Assembly: GCA_942493345.1 (NCBI GenBank)
Contig: OW818695.1
Location: 2,666,001 to 2,730,000 of the forward strand
From: GWE2-42-39 sp942493345
GTDB taxonomy: Bacteria; Bacteroidota; Bacteroidia; Bacteroidales; Prolixibacteraceae
Length of the DNA stretch: 64,000 bases
Reading direction: 5' to 3'
The notes below the pieces were generated by a model that was not told where the DNA came from, did no database searches, and was given only the letters and a program-made list of their open reading frames with translations. A program made the position numbers and the translations under genes. Below, in pieces: positions 36,967 to 46,539 of the stretch. Numbering within the stretch: the stretch's first letter is position 1; every line of letters begins with the position of its first letter.

Positions 36967-37665
36967 ATGAAAAAAATAAATTTTATCAAGGTTATTTCAG
37001 TTTTACTCGTTTCCGGCATACTGTATTTTACTGGTTGTAATGAACCGATCTATGATTTCGGCTATGACGGACATCTAACGGGGAAAATTGTAGATAATAA
37101 CGGGAATTTGGTCTCGGGAGATATTAAAACAGCAACCTTTACCATAAAGGCACTTGGTGAACGCGATGTGGTTTCAACAGATATGAGAATTAAGGCTGAT
37201 GGCACTTATGACAATACGAAGTTATATCCACAATCCTATAAAGTTTGGCTCGTTGGCCCTTTTATCGGAGGAAAGACAGATACTGTTGTTGTTGATTTAA
37301 CAGGAGGAAAATCCGTAGTAAAGGATTTTACGGTTACGCCGTTATTAACTATTCCGGCACCGGTTTTAAGCGGAAGCCCGACATCCACGGAAATAAAAGT
37401 TGATTACAATATTATTGGCAATGGCGGTAATACTCCCAATTTAAGGGAAATTTACTGTAGTACTGTATCATGGCCCACCCGGACAACAGGTACTGGAGGA
37501 ACGTTCACGACACAAACAGTTACTGCAACTACCAATCAAGGTATCGCTACTTTTAGTGGGTTGAAGCCCGGAACCAGGTATTTTATACGAATCGGAGCAA
37601 GAGCCAATGGGCAGAGCCTTTTTAATCATAGCGATCAGTTATCTGTTTCAACTGCTTCAAATTAA
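36967..37665 (+). CDS. DUF3823 domain lipoprotein
   Basis: 232 residues with a lipoprotein signal (LYFTGCNEP). It has an N-terminal beta-sandwich (GHLTGKIVDNNGNLVSGD) and a second fibronectin-like domain ending GLKPGTRYFIRIGARANG. DUF3823 proteins commonly follow SusD in Bacteroidota loci and are thought to be surface glycan-binding proteins. It is the last gene of the SusCD transcript, followed by a palindromic terminator. Confidence 0.87.
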   Translation: MKKINFIKVISVLLVSGILYFTGCNEPIYDFGYDGHLTGKIVDNNGNLVSGDIKTATFTIKALGERDVVSTDMRIKADGTYDNTKLYPQSYKVWLVGPFIGGKTDTVVVDLTGGKSVVKDFTVTPLLTIPAPVLSGSPTSTEIKVDYNIIGNGGNTPNLREIYCSTVSWPTRTTGTGGTFTTQTVTATTNQGIATFSGLKPGTRYFIRIGARANGQSLFNHSDQLSVSTASN

Positions 37666-37701
37666 ATAGAGTGCGTTTATTCCATAATTAGGCATCATGC
37701 T

Positions 37702-37739
37702 ATCCTGTACCGAAAATTAATTTTCGGTACAGGATTTTT
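37702..37739 (+). terminator. Palindromic terminator of the SusCD-DUF3823 operon
   Basis: A perfect 34-base palindrome at 37702-37735: arms ATCCTGTACCGAAAA and TTTTCGGTACAGGAT around TTAA, followed by a T-rich end. It separates the SusCD transcript from the hydrolase genes, which must have another promoter or rely on read-through. Confidence 0.85.
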
Positions 37740-37910
37740 AAAATTGAATAAATTTTGCAATGTGACAACTATTCAAATCTCTATGTATCTATGAAAGAAA
37801 TATGACAGCGATAAAAAGACGTTGTTTTCGTCCTATCAAATCTTTTTTCTGAATAGAAATTGAATAACTTTATACTGTTTTTGTAACCTAAACCATACTC
37901 CATATAACCC

Positions 37911-40799
37911 ATGCGACTTGTATTCATATTGTCATTATGTTTATTTTTCCCGGTTCTAGCCGGTTCGAATCCGACTGTGTCCGTGAGTAAGCAACCGGGT
38001 TCCATCACCTGGCTGATTCCCGAAGAAGGTGGCACGCCCCGCGACCCGGGCAAAATCAAAGAACTTGGTTCTGCCGAGTTTCACATCAGTACTTCGTACG
38101 AAGAAGGTGGTGCCAGCCCGTTGAAACACCCTATATCCAGGATGGAGCTGATATGCCGAAACACGAGCGACAAAGAAATAGACATCACCCTTCATCTTGA
38201 TTTGTCGGGCGATGGACTTCGGACCGATTACGAGAGCAAACCGGAAGCCGGGATGTCCGACCGGGATTATATATTTATCAGGTCTCCCGGCGGGGAATGG
38301 CAACAGGTGAACGGAAAGACGGAAGGATGTATCGCAACAATACATTTTAGGGCATTGCCGGGGGAAACGGAAGTGGGCCTGACCCCCTGGTATTCGTATC
38401 ATGATTATTTACGTTTTATAAGTTCGCTTCCGCAACACCCGCACCTCGAAAAAAAGATGGTGGGGAAAAGCGACCATGCCCGCGAACACTGGGAACTGAC
38501 CATCACCGACCCAACAGTCGGCGCTGAAAAAAAACAAACAATATTGTGGCATGCCCGTGAACATGCGTACGAAACATTTTCCTCTTTCGCCATGGAAGGG
38601 CTTATCCATTTTCTTCTTTCCGATGAGGCATCGGCATTCAGAAAACAGTATATTTTCGTAGTTGTCCCGATGGTCAATGTGGATGGTGTAGCCGAGGGTT
38701 TCGAATACCGGGGCGGGTATGATTTTCCCGATCCCCGCGGTACTGCTACCGCCCTTCTTACGTATTCCACAATCGACCGGTTGCAGCCCGATTATGTAGT
38801 GGCATGGCACAACTGGATAGCGCCGCGCGACCGAAACGTTGTTTTTTATACCGATGGAGAAAACGGAAACCCTACATCACGGGCATGGCTTCGTTTTACC
38901 CAATTATTTCCGTCCTTGCGCTGTTACGGCCACCGCTGGAGAGATGAAGAAAACCCCTTAAAGCATAACTGGGAAGGACGTTCCTTGTCATTTGACAATG
39001 TGCACCAGTACACGATGAAAAAATACGGCACACGTGTATGGGGCTGGGAAATGCCCTGGTGGAACAACAGCGAGAAAGATATTTTGAAAGCAGGGGCATC
39101 GTTTGCCCGGGCGTTCCTTCAAACCATTGACGAGATCCGCACCGGAACAGTACCCGGATCTGTTGAAAATGCACCCATCGATCTTCCCAAATGGAACATG
39201 CACGAATTCGCTGCAACGGGCAGTAGCCAGGTCGGAAACCCCTTCCGGGACGCCATGCTCGTGGGCGAATTTACTTCTCCTTCGGGCAAGAAGAAGATCA
39301 TCGACGGTTTTTACGATGGCGACAATACGTGGCGTTTACGTTTCGTTCCGGATGAAGAGGGGGAATGGAACTACCAGTTACGCGGCGAAGGGGTTGAAAT
39401 CCTTCAACACGGAAAAATAAACTGCACCAGACCGGTTGGGCATGGTTTTATCCATATCCATCCGCAAAACCCATTTTCCTTTGCTAAAGATGATGGCGCT
39501 CCCTTCTTTCCGATGGGGGACACCTGTTACGGGTTGCACGACGACAGCCCGATCACCAAAGAATTACGGGCAGCCTACCTGAAAACGCGCAGGTCTCAAA
39601 ACTTCAATTTTGTGCGGATGAGTGCTGGGGGCAGCTACGATCGGGCCCAGAAAGAGCCGGCATATTGGGCTTGGGGAGGCACGGCGCAAACCCCCGATCT
39701 GGATCGTTTCAACCCTGTTTTTTTTCACAGTTTGGACAAATTGCTGCTTCAAATGCGTGAATGCGGAATGAATGCAGAATTGATCTTAATGAATTTTTAT
39801 CGTCCCCCGTTTACCGACCCAAAAACCTGGACCCCTGAACGCGAACGTTTATGGCTGCATTATCTTTTGGCGCGTTACAGCGCTTTCGACAATATTTTCA
39901 TGTGGACGATTGCGAATGAATATGAAACCCATCCTGACGGGAAATATCGATTGGATGTACCGGAAGATGTGGATTGGGTGAAGTCGACGGCCCGTTTCAT
40001 CAAGAAGAACGACCCGTATAACCATCCGGTAACGGTACACCCGGTTGTATCGTCGAGTACCACGGGGCAAAGTCCGCGTGATTCGATTACACAGCCGTGG
40101 CAGATCGGCGGTTTCTACGGAGATGAAAAGGCCATTGATGTGCTTTCGCAACAAACCGGAAAGTCGGGAGATGGGGTTACATGGAATGAAAAACTTCAGT
40201 GTAAAGTAGGCGATGACCCGAATCTGGTTGCGAGCCTTCAGGCTGACCTCCGTTATGGGAAACCGGTATTAAACACCGAAAATGGTTACGAATATCTCCG
40301 GGGGTTTCCAACTGGGAAAAGACAGGTTCACCATACCGATATGGTACGCCGCAACTCGTGGCGGATTGTTTGTGGGGGAGGTTATTTTGCTGCCGGATTT
40401 CGGAGTACCTTGGGGCACAGCGATGCCTGGAACCGGATTGACGCGCCGAACCATTATTCGTTCATTCTTAAAAGCGAAGGGGCGGCTCCACAGTTGGGCT
40501 ACCTATACCAGTTTTTCAACGCTCTCTCCTATTGGAAGATGCGCCCGTTTGAAAGGGTGAGTGGTAATGTAGTGGCGCTGGCCGAAAAAGGCAAAACGTA
40601 TGTTGTTTTTTTTCCACATGGGGGAAAAGCATCCCTCGACCTGACCGGGACTGGAAAGATGCAAATGAAGTGGTTTAACCCGCGAACCGGCAAATTTGGT
40701 AAGCCTGCAATTATTAAGGGAGGTTCTGACCAGAAATTGAAAGCCCCGGACAACAATGATTGGACTTTACTGCTAACTGAGACATTGAAAAAATTATAA
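37911..40799 (+). CDS. Fusion of an M14 carboxypeptidase-like domain with DUF5060 and a clan GH-A-like glycosidase
   Basis: 962 residues with a signal peptide (1-19). About 170-410 resembles M14 zinc carboxypeptidases: HARE (His214, Glu217), His300 in VVAWHNWIAP and Glu380 in WGWEMPWW fit the metal ligands and catalytic Glu. About 425-515 matches the DUF5060 beta-sandwich (MHEFAATGSS, GFYDGDNTWRLRFVPDEEGE). About 520-860 is a TIM-barrel of the DUF4038/apiosidase-like kind, with Glu670 (TIANEYE) and Glu790 (LNTENGYE) as likely acid/base and nucleophile. The C-terminal 90 residues resemble the putative collagen-binding domain found after DUF4038. Both active sites appear complete. The substrate is unknown; a glycopeptide is one possibility. 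The next gene starts 3 bases after the stop. Confidence 0.75.
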   Translation: MRLVFILSLCLFFPVLAGSNPTVSVSKQPGSITWLIPEEGGTPRDPGKIKELGSAEFHISTSYEEGGASPLKHPISRMELICRNTSDKEIDITLHLDLSGDGLRTDYESKPEAGMSDRDYIFIRSPGGEWQQVNGKTEGCIATIHFRALPGETEVGLTPWYSYHDYLRFISSLPQHPHLEKKMVGKSDHAREHWELTITDPTVGAEKKQTILWHAREHAYETFSSFAMEGLIHFLLSDEASAFRKQYIFVVVPMVNVDGVAEGFEYRGGYDFPDPRGTATALLTYSTIDRLQPDYVVAWHNWIAPRDRNVVFYTDGENGNPTSRAWLRFTQLFPSLRCYGHRWRDEENPLKHNWEGRSLSFDNVHQYTMKKYGTRVWGWEMPWWNNSEKDILKAGASFARAFLQTIDEIRTGTVPGSVENAPIDLPKWNMHEFAATGSSQVGNPFRDAMLVGEFTSPSGKKKIIDGFYDGDNTWRLRFVPDEEGEWNYQLRGEGVEILQHGKINCTRPVGHGFIHIHPQNPFSFAKDDGAPFFPMGDTCYGLHDDSPITKELRAAYLKTRRSQNFNFVRMSAGGSYDRAQKEPAYWAWGGTAQTPDLDRFNPVFFHSLDKLLLQMRECGMNAELILMNFYRPPFTDPKTWTPERERLWLHYLLARYSAFDNIFMWTIANEYETHPDGKYRLDVPEDVDWVKSTARFIKKNDPYNHPVTVHPVVSSSTTGQSPRDSITQPWQIGGFYGDEKAIDVLSQQTGKSGDGVTWNEKLQCKVGDDPNLVASLQADLRYGKPVLNTENGYEYLRGFPTGKRQVHHTDMVRRNSWRIVCGGGYFAAGFRSTLGHSDAWNRIDAPNHYSFILKSEGAAPQLGYLYQFFNALSYWKMRPFERVSGNVVALAEKGKTYVVFFPHGGKASLDLTGTGKMQMKWFNPRTGKFGKPAIIKGGSDQKLKAPDNNDWTLLLTETLKKL

Positions 40800-40802
40800 A
40801 TT

Positions 40803-42404
40803 ATGAGAAAATATTTGTTTGTGATAATGGGATGCCTGGCATTTGTCTGTAATGCTAATTTGTCAGACAAAAATTCAAAAAAGGAGACAAAAAAAATCGA
40901 TTGTGGCAGTAGCAATGAGTATGAAACGTACACTCCGGCTCCAAAGCCTCAACCGCGCATCAATGGACCGCTGGTTTATGGTTGCCGTCCCGGCCATCTG
41001 TTTCTATACCGGATTCCGTGTCAGGGCGAACGTCCAATTCAATTTTCGGTAAAAGGGTTGCCATCCGAATTAAAGATTGATTCTTCAACAGGTATCATCA
41101 CAGGTACAGTTCCGGCAAAAGGGGAATACGACTTGACGATACAGGCAGTCAATAATAAAGGAAAAGACAAAAGAACACTGAAAATAGTTGCAGGCGATAA
41201 ACTTGCGCTTACACCGCCCATGGGATGGAACCACTGGTATGCCCATTACGACAGGATTACCGATAAAATGATGCGCGAAGCTGCCGATGTAATGATCAGC
41301 AGCGGAATGGCTGATGTCGGCTACCAGTATGTAAATATCGACGATTGCTGGATGAATGCCCCGAAAAACAACGACCCCATGCGTGTTGGCCCATTGAGGG
41401 ACGAACATGGTAATATTATTCCCAATCAACATTTCCCGGATATGAAAGCGCTTACAGAATACATTCATAAGAAAGGGTTGAAAGCCGGAATTTATACTTC
41501 CCCTGGTCCGTTTACCTGTGGTGAGTTTACCGGGGCTTATGAGCATGAAGAACAGGATGCCCGTCAATTTGCTGCATGGGGATTTGATTTTCTGAAATAC
41601 GATTGGTGCAGTTATGGACATATTGCAACGGGTGGAAATGCAACTGATAAAAATATTCGTCCATATGGGCAGGGGGCTCCAACGTTGGAAGCATACCAAT
41701 ACCCGTACCAGCTGATGGGCGATATTTTAAAAAGGCAGGACCGGGATATTGTTTTTAACCTTTGTCAATATGGAATGGGTGATGTTTGGAAATGGGGGGC
41801 AAAGGTTGGAGGCCATTGCTGGCGGACAGCCGGAGATTTGGGGTTCGAACTCGACCGTATTTTCGATGTAGCTCTTCGTAACAGCGAATACCGGGAATAT
41901 TCTAAACCCGGGGAATGGAACGATCCGGATTATATTCAGATTGGATGGATTGGCAGCGCAAAAGGAATGGGCATCCCCGAATTGACCCCGATGCCTGCCA
42001 ATATGCAATATGCCTATATGTCGTTATGGTGTCTGATGGCCTCTCCTCTGATTTACAGTGGCGACATGTCGAAGCTGGATGAATTTACCCTGAATGTCCT
42101 CTGTAACCCTGAAGTAATTGAAATTGATCAGGATCCGTTGGGTGAATGTGGATTGGTTATCAAACAAACCGATGAACAATTTTTAATGGTCAAAAAGCTG
42201 CATGATGGGTCGAAAGCAGTCGGGTTATTCAACCGGGGTAAAAATGCTTCGGAGATAACCGTCGATTGGGACAAAATACAACTTTCAGGGAAACAGTCAG
42301 TCCGTGACCTTTGGCATCAAAAAGACCTTGGAGTTTATAATCAACAATTTCGTGCGCAAGTTCCTCCTCAGGGGGTTGTTATGATAAAGATAAGCAAACG
42401 ATAA
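40803..42404 (+). CDS. GH27 alpha-galactosidase with N-terminal Ig-like domain
   Basis: 533 residues, exported (signal MRKYLFVIMGCLAFVCNA). A putative Ig-like domain (about 60-130, FSVKGLPSELKIDSSTGIIT) precedes a GH27 barrel from about 135. The barrel starts LTPPMGWNHWYAHYDRIT and has YVNIDDCW and GIYTSPGPFTC. The nucleophile is Asp267 (KYDWC) and the acid/base is Asp374 (EWNDPD). A beta-sandwich follows at about 450-530. It releases terminal alpha-galactose from glycans in the periplasm or at the surface. It is directly downstream of the fusion protein. Confidence 0.93.
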   Translation: MRKYLFVIMGCLAFVCNANLSDKNSKKETKKIDCGSSNEYETYTPAPKPQPRINGPLVYGCRPGHLFLYRIPCQGERPIQFSVKGLPSELKIDSSTGIITGTVPAKGEYDLTIQAVNNKGKDKRTLKIVAGDKLALTPPMGWNHWYAHYDRITDKMMREAADVMISSGMADVGYQYVNIDDCWMNAPKNNDPMRVGPLRDEHGNIIPNQHFPDMKALTEYIHKKGLKAGIYTSPGPFTCGEFTGAYEHEEQDARQFAAWGFDFLKYDWCSYGHIATGGNATDKNIRPYGQGAPTLEAYQYPYQLMGDILKRQDRDIVFNLCQYGMGDVWKWGAKVGGHCWRTAGDLGFELDRIFDVALRNSEYREYSKPGEWNDPDYIQIGWIGSAKGMGIPELTPMPANMQYAYMSLWCLMASPLIYSGDMSKLDEFTLNVLCNPEVIEIDQDPLGECGLVIKQTDEQFLMVKKLHDGSKAVGLFNRGKNASEITVDWDKIQLSGKQSVRDLWHQKDLGVYNQQFRAQVPPQGVVMIKISKR

Positions 42405-42512
42405 AATGATATACCGAATAAATTTCCCGGATAACTTTTTAGGAACGAAGACAAACATTGAACATCAATGATCATTCATTCAAAGTGCCAGGGAAGTAAT
42501 AAATTGTAATCA

Positions 42513-44849
42513 ATGAAAAAAGTAAAATTTTTTTTGATCGTAGCCGGATTGATAAGTTTGTCTTTTACAAGTTTTTCCGTACCAACCGATCGCTGGGTAG
42601 AAATCGATCTTTATTGGTTCGACAGAGATAATATGCAATCATCAGTAGATGAATTTTGGGACCGGTATTACCCGTTGGTCGAAGGTGTTGATGGCTGGAA
42701 AGGCGTAGTTGTTAATGTTGGTTGGTTGATGAGTTACATTGTTGAATGGCAGGGAGACATGAACCAACCGATTTCACTTCCTAAAAACATGAAACAATGG
42801 GGAACCTTCAATGAACAAGGCCCGTTAATCGGGACAACTGCCCAGCGAATGGCTTTATGGAAGGAACGTTTTCCCCAAGAAAGAGTATATACGAACATCA
42901 CTTATCAGCCATGGACGTATGGCGATCTGAAAAAATTAGTGTTTCTGCTTAAAAAAGTTGCCAGGCAGAAGTACCGGATAGCCGATTTTAAAGTGGGTTC
43001 ATTAATCGTTGGCTGGGACAATATTTATGATGGTGAAGTATTGGATTTTGCAAAAGTCCATCCGAATTTGTTTTTGGGCGGAATTTATTCCGGGAGTGTA
43101 GGGACAATAAACCTTGAAGCCATTCTTAAAGCCGATCCCCGGAAATTTGCTTCCTATCCGAACGGGATTCAGGAAGGGACGCCATTTACGGTTTTCTTTG
43201 GCAAGCAGTGGGGTTCACTTTCAAAAAATATTGGTTTGGATGCAATACTTCTCCGCGATAGTTTTTTGGGCTCAGGAGTATATGGAAGAAAGGGGCCGTA
43301 TGGGAAAACAGCTCCTGCCGATCCTTTAAAAGTAGAGCGTTGGTCAAACGCTTCGTCCGATCTTGTAAAGCAAACAAAAATTGCCAACCCGGAGTGCATT
43401 GTTATGGGATATTCGAATGGAGCATCGGGCGTGGCCGACCTGCGGATCAATTGCCTGGATCTTGAAGCCATTGCCAAAGAAGGGTACCTGGATGCCTGGA
43501 TCGACCAGACCTGGGCCGGGGCATGGAACGAGGTGGGACAAAGGCCTTATACGTTCTGGAACAATCAGGATTTGGGTTGGACTTATCAATTGGCGTATGT
43601 TTTGGCCCATGCAGCAGTGTTGGCAGATAGCAAAGTGCGTCATTATTTCCTTACCGAAACCTTTGATGGCTGGGAATCGTGGGATATTATACACAATGCC
43701 CCCGACCGGTTGCGTTGGGGAATATGGGCTTATTCGCATGCCGCGGTTAAAACACCGGAGGGGCTTAAAACACCGAAAGGGACTTATATATCATGGGGGA
43801 ATCAGGGGAAAACCCTGTTGACAAGAAATGATGTAAATTTTCTTGCCAAAAATTTAAATGAAGCAATGACCGATGCCAGCCAGATGAAAGAAGTGTATGG
43901 CCCGACGCTGGTATACAACCGGGATGCGATGGAATGGCAATCAAAAAATGCGCCTGCCCAAACCATCAAAGAATGGATTGATGAACAAGCTGGTTCGCTG
44001 ATGAAATGGTCGGTACCTGTTTTGTCGGTCACGAGGATGGAATATCTTCCGGATGTGAAAAGCAACTTGTTCATTTTTCAAACACCCTCACATTTATCGC
44101 CCAAAGCGAAAGAAACCGTGATAAACTTAATCCGGTCGGGAGCTCCTGTTGCAATTGTTGGTAGCCCGGCAGGGGGCATCGATCCCGAAATTGCCGAAAT
44201 TGTTGGAATATCGACAAAAGACAAGGTCGTTCATGGAGTGAAATATATTGGTTCCCTTCATCATGGCGACGAGGATATTTTTGAAGGACTTCAAAGCACA
44301 TTCCCGATATACCAGCCGTTTACCATGAATACCAAAAGCGAAGAGTTTGAGGTAATCTATTCAGTTGATCAAAGCCCGTGCCTTGGAATGAACACGAAAG
44401 GAAACAAAAGGATTTTGTTTTGGGATCCACCCGAATTGAAAATCAATGTCAACGATGTTTATACAGAAGAAGGCACATCGCTTTGCGCTTTGCTGGGAAG
44501 CCCGGTTCCATGGGTGCTCACAGCCAGGGCGCTCAATTCGATGGCAAAAAATTCGGGACAACCTTACGTTGAGGAAATAGAAGAATATCATCCGGTATTT
44601 GTGGCTCTATGGGAGAAAAACGACGGTTCGTACCGGGTTCTGTCGGGCAATCTGGAGGAAGGAATCAGCCATGCAGCCGATCAATCACGGAAATTGGTGC
44701 TGAATTATCCTGAAAGCTGGACGACCGGGAAAATACACGAAGTGGATGAATTATGGAAAGGCGGCAAACAAGTCACCGGGGACAGAAAAGTGAATATCTT
44801 TCTCAACCAGGATGAAACAAAACTTTATTCCATTTCAAAAAAGAATTAA
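42513..44849 (+). CDS. Large secreted protein of unknown family, possible glycosidase
   Basis: 778 residues with a clear signal peptide (cleavage after FTSFS, about 23). I do not recognise the family. The N-terminal 450 residues look like a TIM-barrel enzyme: WVEIDLYWFD, GWKGVVVNVGW, FKVGSLIVGWDNIYDGE, YLDAWIDQTWAG and YFLTETFDGWESWDI. The Asp/Glu/Trp-rich strand ends suggest carbohydrate binding and catalysis. A Rossmann-like segment (VINLIRSGAPVAIVGSPAGG, about 530-555) and a beta-sandwich C-terminus follow, a layout like GH42-type or similar enzymes. It lies 108 bases after the GH27 gene, so it probably acts on the same glycan. Confidence 0.6.
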   Translation: MKKVKFFLIVAGLISLSFTSFSVPTDRWVEIDLYWFDRDNMQSSVDEFWDRYYPLVEGVDGWKGVVVNVGWLMSYIVEWQGDMNQPISLPKNMKQWGTFNEQGPLIGTTAQRMALWKERFPQERVYTNITYQPWTYGDLKKLVFLLKKVARQKYRIADFKVGSLIVGWDNIYDGEVLDFAKVHPNLFLGGIYSGSVGTINLEAILKADPRKFASYPNGIQEGTPFTVFFGKQWGSLSKNIGLDAILLRDSFLGSGVYGRKGPYGKTAPADPLKVERWSNASSDLVKQTKIANPECIVMGYSNGASGVADLRINCLDLEAIAKEGYLDAWIDQTWAGAWNEVGQRPYTFWNNQDLGWTYQLAYVLAHAAVLADSKVRHYFLTETFDGWESWDIIHNAPDRLRWGIWAYSHAAVKTPEGLKTPKGTYISWGNQGKTLLTRNDVNFLAKNLNEAMTDASQMKEVYGPTLVYNRDAMEWQSKNAPAQTIKEWIDEQAGSLMKWSVPVLSVTRMEYLPDVKSNLFIFQTPSHLSPKAKETVINLIRSGAPVAIVGSPAGGIDPEIAEIVGISTKDKVVHGVKYIGSLHHGDEDIFEGLQSTFPIYQPFTMNTKSEEFEVIYSVDQSPCLGMNTKGNKRILFWDPPELKINVNDVYTEEGTSLCALLGSPVPWVLTARALNSMAKNSGQPYVEEIEEYHPVFVALWEKNDGSYRVLSGNLEEGISHAADQSRKLVLNYPESWTTGKIHEVDELWKGGKQVTGDRKVNIFLNQDETKLYSISKKN

Positions 44850-44875
44850 TTGAAGAATATTTATTCTGGAACAAC

Positions 44876-45084
44876 ATGAAAAAAACCTTGAGGTATAGTT
44901 CATTATTAGTTCAATCTGCCAAAAGACTTTTATGGACAGTGTCCCTCGAAACAAGGTGGTTGATTTGGGTAGCTTAAAGCCAATGCTTAATACTATTGCG
45001 ATTAAAAATAGATACCCGTTTTACTCCAATTTGAATTATCTGATACTCCAACAGATTGAGGCAAAAATTAAATCTTTAAGCTAA
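44876..45084 (+). pseudogene. Short gene relic upstream of the M23 peptidase gene
   Basis: A signal-like start (MKKTLRYSSLLVQSAKRLLW, 44876) is followed in another frame by a 50-codon ORF from 44932 (MDSVPRNKVVDLGSLKPM...IEAKIKSLS) that ends 3 bases before the next gene. This looks like both ends of a gene with the middle deleted, or a very small gene. No homologue is recognised. Confidence 0.35.
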
Positions 45085-45087
45085 AAA

Positions 45088-46539
45088 ATGAAACAACTAA
45101 AATTACTGACTTTATTATTTTTCTGTGTTATTTGGGGAATCACTGCTCAGAACAAATCAGATGAAGGAATTATCATTCTGGATCAACCTGGCTTCCCTTT
45201 TATCTTTGAATTGAATCAGGGAGAAAGCCAGACTATCACACGCACTTACCGGGGACAAACAATCAAAAGAAAAATTACTTTGGTGTCGGTTAAACCATTA
45301 ACTGAGACCAATCTCTGGTTTAATGATGGGCTTACCAATAAAGATTATTTTCAGGTCAATGTAGGTTTAAATGTATCCGGAACTAATGTCGTTGTTCATC
45401 ATCGGTCTTATCAGATGCCTGAATCAATAAATGGCCTTAGAATTAACATCGAAAATGTAAATGAATGGGATGTGCACGGTAAGCTGGAACGGACCAATGA
45501 TATGAAAAAGCAGGTCAGAATTGCAGTTTGTTTGGAAAATGAGCCCTGGGGGCCGGAATCAATTGAATTTCCGATCAACAATTATCGCTGGCGAGCCGCT
45601 GTCTATAACAACACTTGGTCAGGCTTGGTTCCTTTCAACCAGTTGTATTACCATAGAGGTGAGGACTACGGTGCTATTCCTGATCTCCTGGATGTAGTAT
45701 CACCTATAGATGGGAAGATCGTCTCTACACCCGTTCCAGATGGAGAAAATGGTTCTAATAGTGTTATTATCGAAAATCAGGATGGTATTAGATTTAGATT
45801 CGGGCACATGAATTACGAAACCATTGTAAAAGAATATACAGCAGGCACACAAGTAAAATCAGGGTCAGTTGTGGGAAAGACCGGTATGACCTGGAATGGA
45901 AAGAAGTGCCAGATCAATGATCCCCATCTACACGTTGGATTTTTAGTCAAAGGGGTCAATGTTGCTTCTTTTCCCTGGTTAATGGAAGCCTATCTGCGTA
46001 AATATCCTGACCCTGCTGTCGCAATTGCCGGAGGTTATCGTTTCTCTGTTGCCGGAGAGAGTGTGGAATTGGATGCAAGCCGCTCATTCTCCCGAAATAA
46101 GTCACCATTTGAAAAAGTCACGTGGAAATTAAGCAATGGGAAAATCGTTAATGAGCCTGTAACATCAATCACCTATAATAAACCCGGTATTTATAGTGAA
46201 GAACTGATAGTACAGACCAGGGAGGGATATAAAGACAGAGATTTTTTGTATGTGACTGTTTTTGATCCTGAGAAGAAAAGAAATATGGCATGCGGATGGG
46301 CCTATTATTATCCTGTGCGGGGAATCAAACCCGGTGATAAAGTATTATTCTGGAACCGCCTTGCTGGAACAACAACTGATGTAACAATTGACTATGGAGA
46401 TGGCTCTTCACAAGAAATCATTGCAAAAGAAGCAGGTCATAATTATAAAGAAGCAGGTGCGTATGTTGTTACCCTATCATCAAAGGGACCTGGCAATGAG
46501 CCGGTGACCGTGAAGATGGAAGTTGTTGTTGAAAATTAG
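45088..46539 (+). CDS. Secreted M23 family metallopeptidase with PKD domains
   Basis: 483 residues. Signal peptide 1-20 (IWGITAQ). An unassigned beta domain (25-170) is followed by a LytM/M23 domain at about 175-310, with zinc-site motifs HRGEDYG (His189, Asp193) and HLHVG (His280, His282). Two PKD-like domains follow (about 320-400, AIAGGYRFSVAGESVELDAS; about 410-483, TIDYGDGSSQEI). M23 enzymes cut peptidoglycan cross-bridges or glycine-rich peptides. In a glycan locus it may attack peptide parts of a glycoprotein or foreign cell walls; this is inference. It has no membrane anchor. Confidence 0.85.
   Translation: MKQLKLLTLLFFCVIWGITAQNKSDEGIIILDQPGFPFIFELNQGESQTITRTYRGQTIKRKITLVSVKPLTETNLWFNDGLTNKDYFQVNVGLNVSGTNVVVHHRSYQMPESINGLRINIENVNEWDVHGKLERTNDMKKQVRIAVCLENEPWGPESIEFPINNYRWRAAVYNNTWSGLVPFNQLYYHRGEDYGAIPDLLDVVSPIDGKIVSTPVPDGENGSNSVIIENQDGIRFRFGHMNYETIVKEYTAGTQVKSGSVVGKTGMTWNGKKCQINDPHLHVGFLVKGVNVASFPWLMEAYLRKYPDPAVAIAGGYRFSVAGESVELDASRSFSRNKSPFEKVTWKLSNGKIVNEPVTSITYNKPGIYSEELIVQTREGYKDRDFLYVTVFDPEKKRNMACGWAYYYPVRGIKPGDKVLFWNRLAGTTTDVTIDYGDGSSQEIIAKEAGHNYKEAGAYVVTLSSKGPGNEPVTVKMEVVVEN

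Noticed and set aside
41085..41699. 204-codon minus-strand ORF
   Set aside because: It is antisense to the GH27 barrel core and not a plausible protein.
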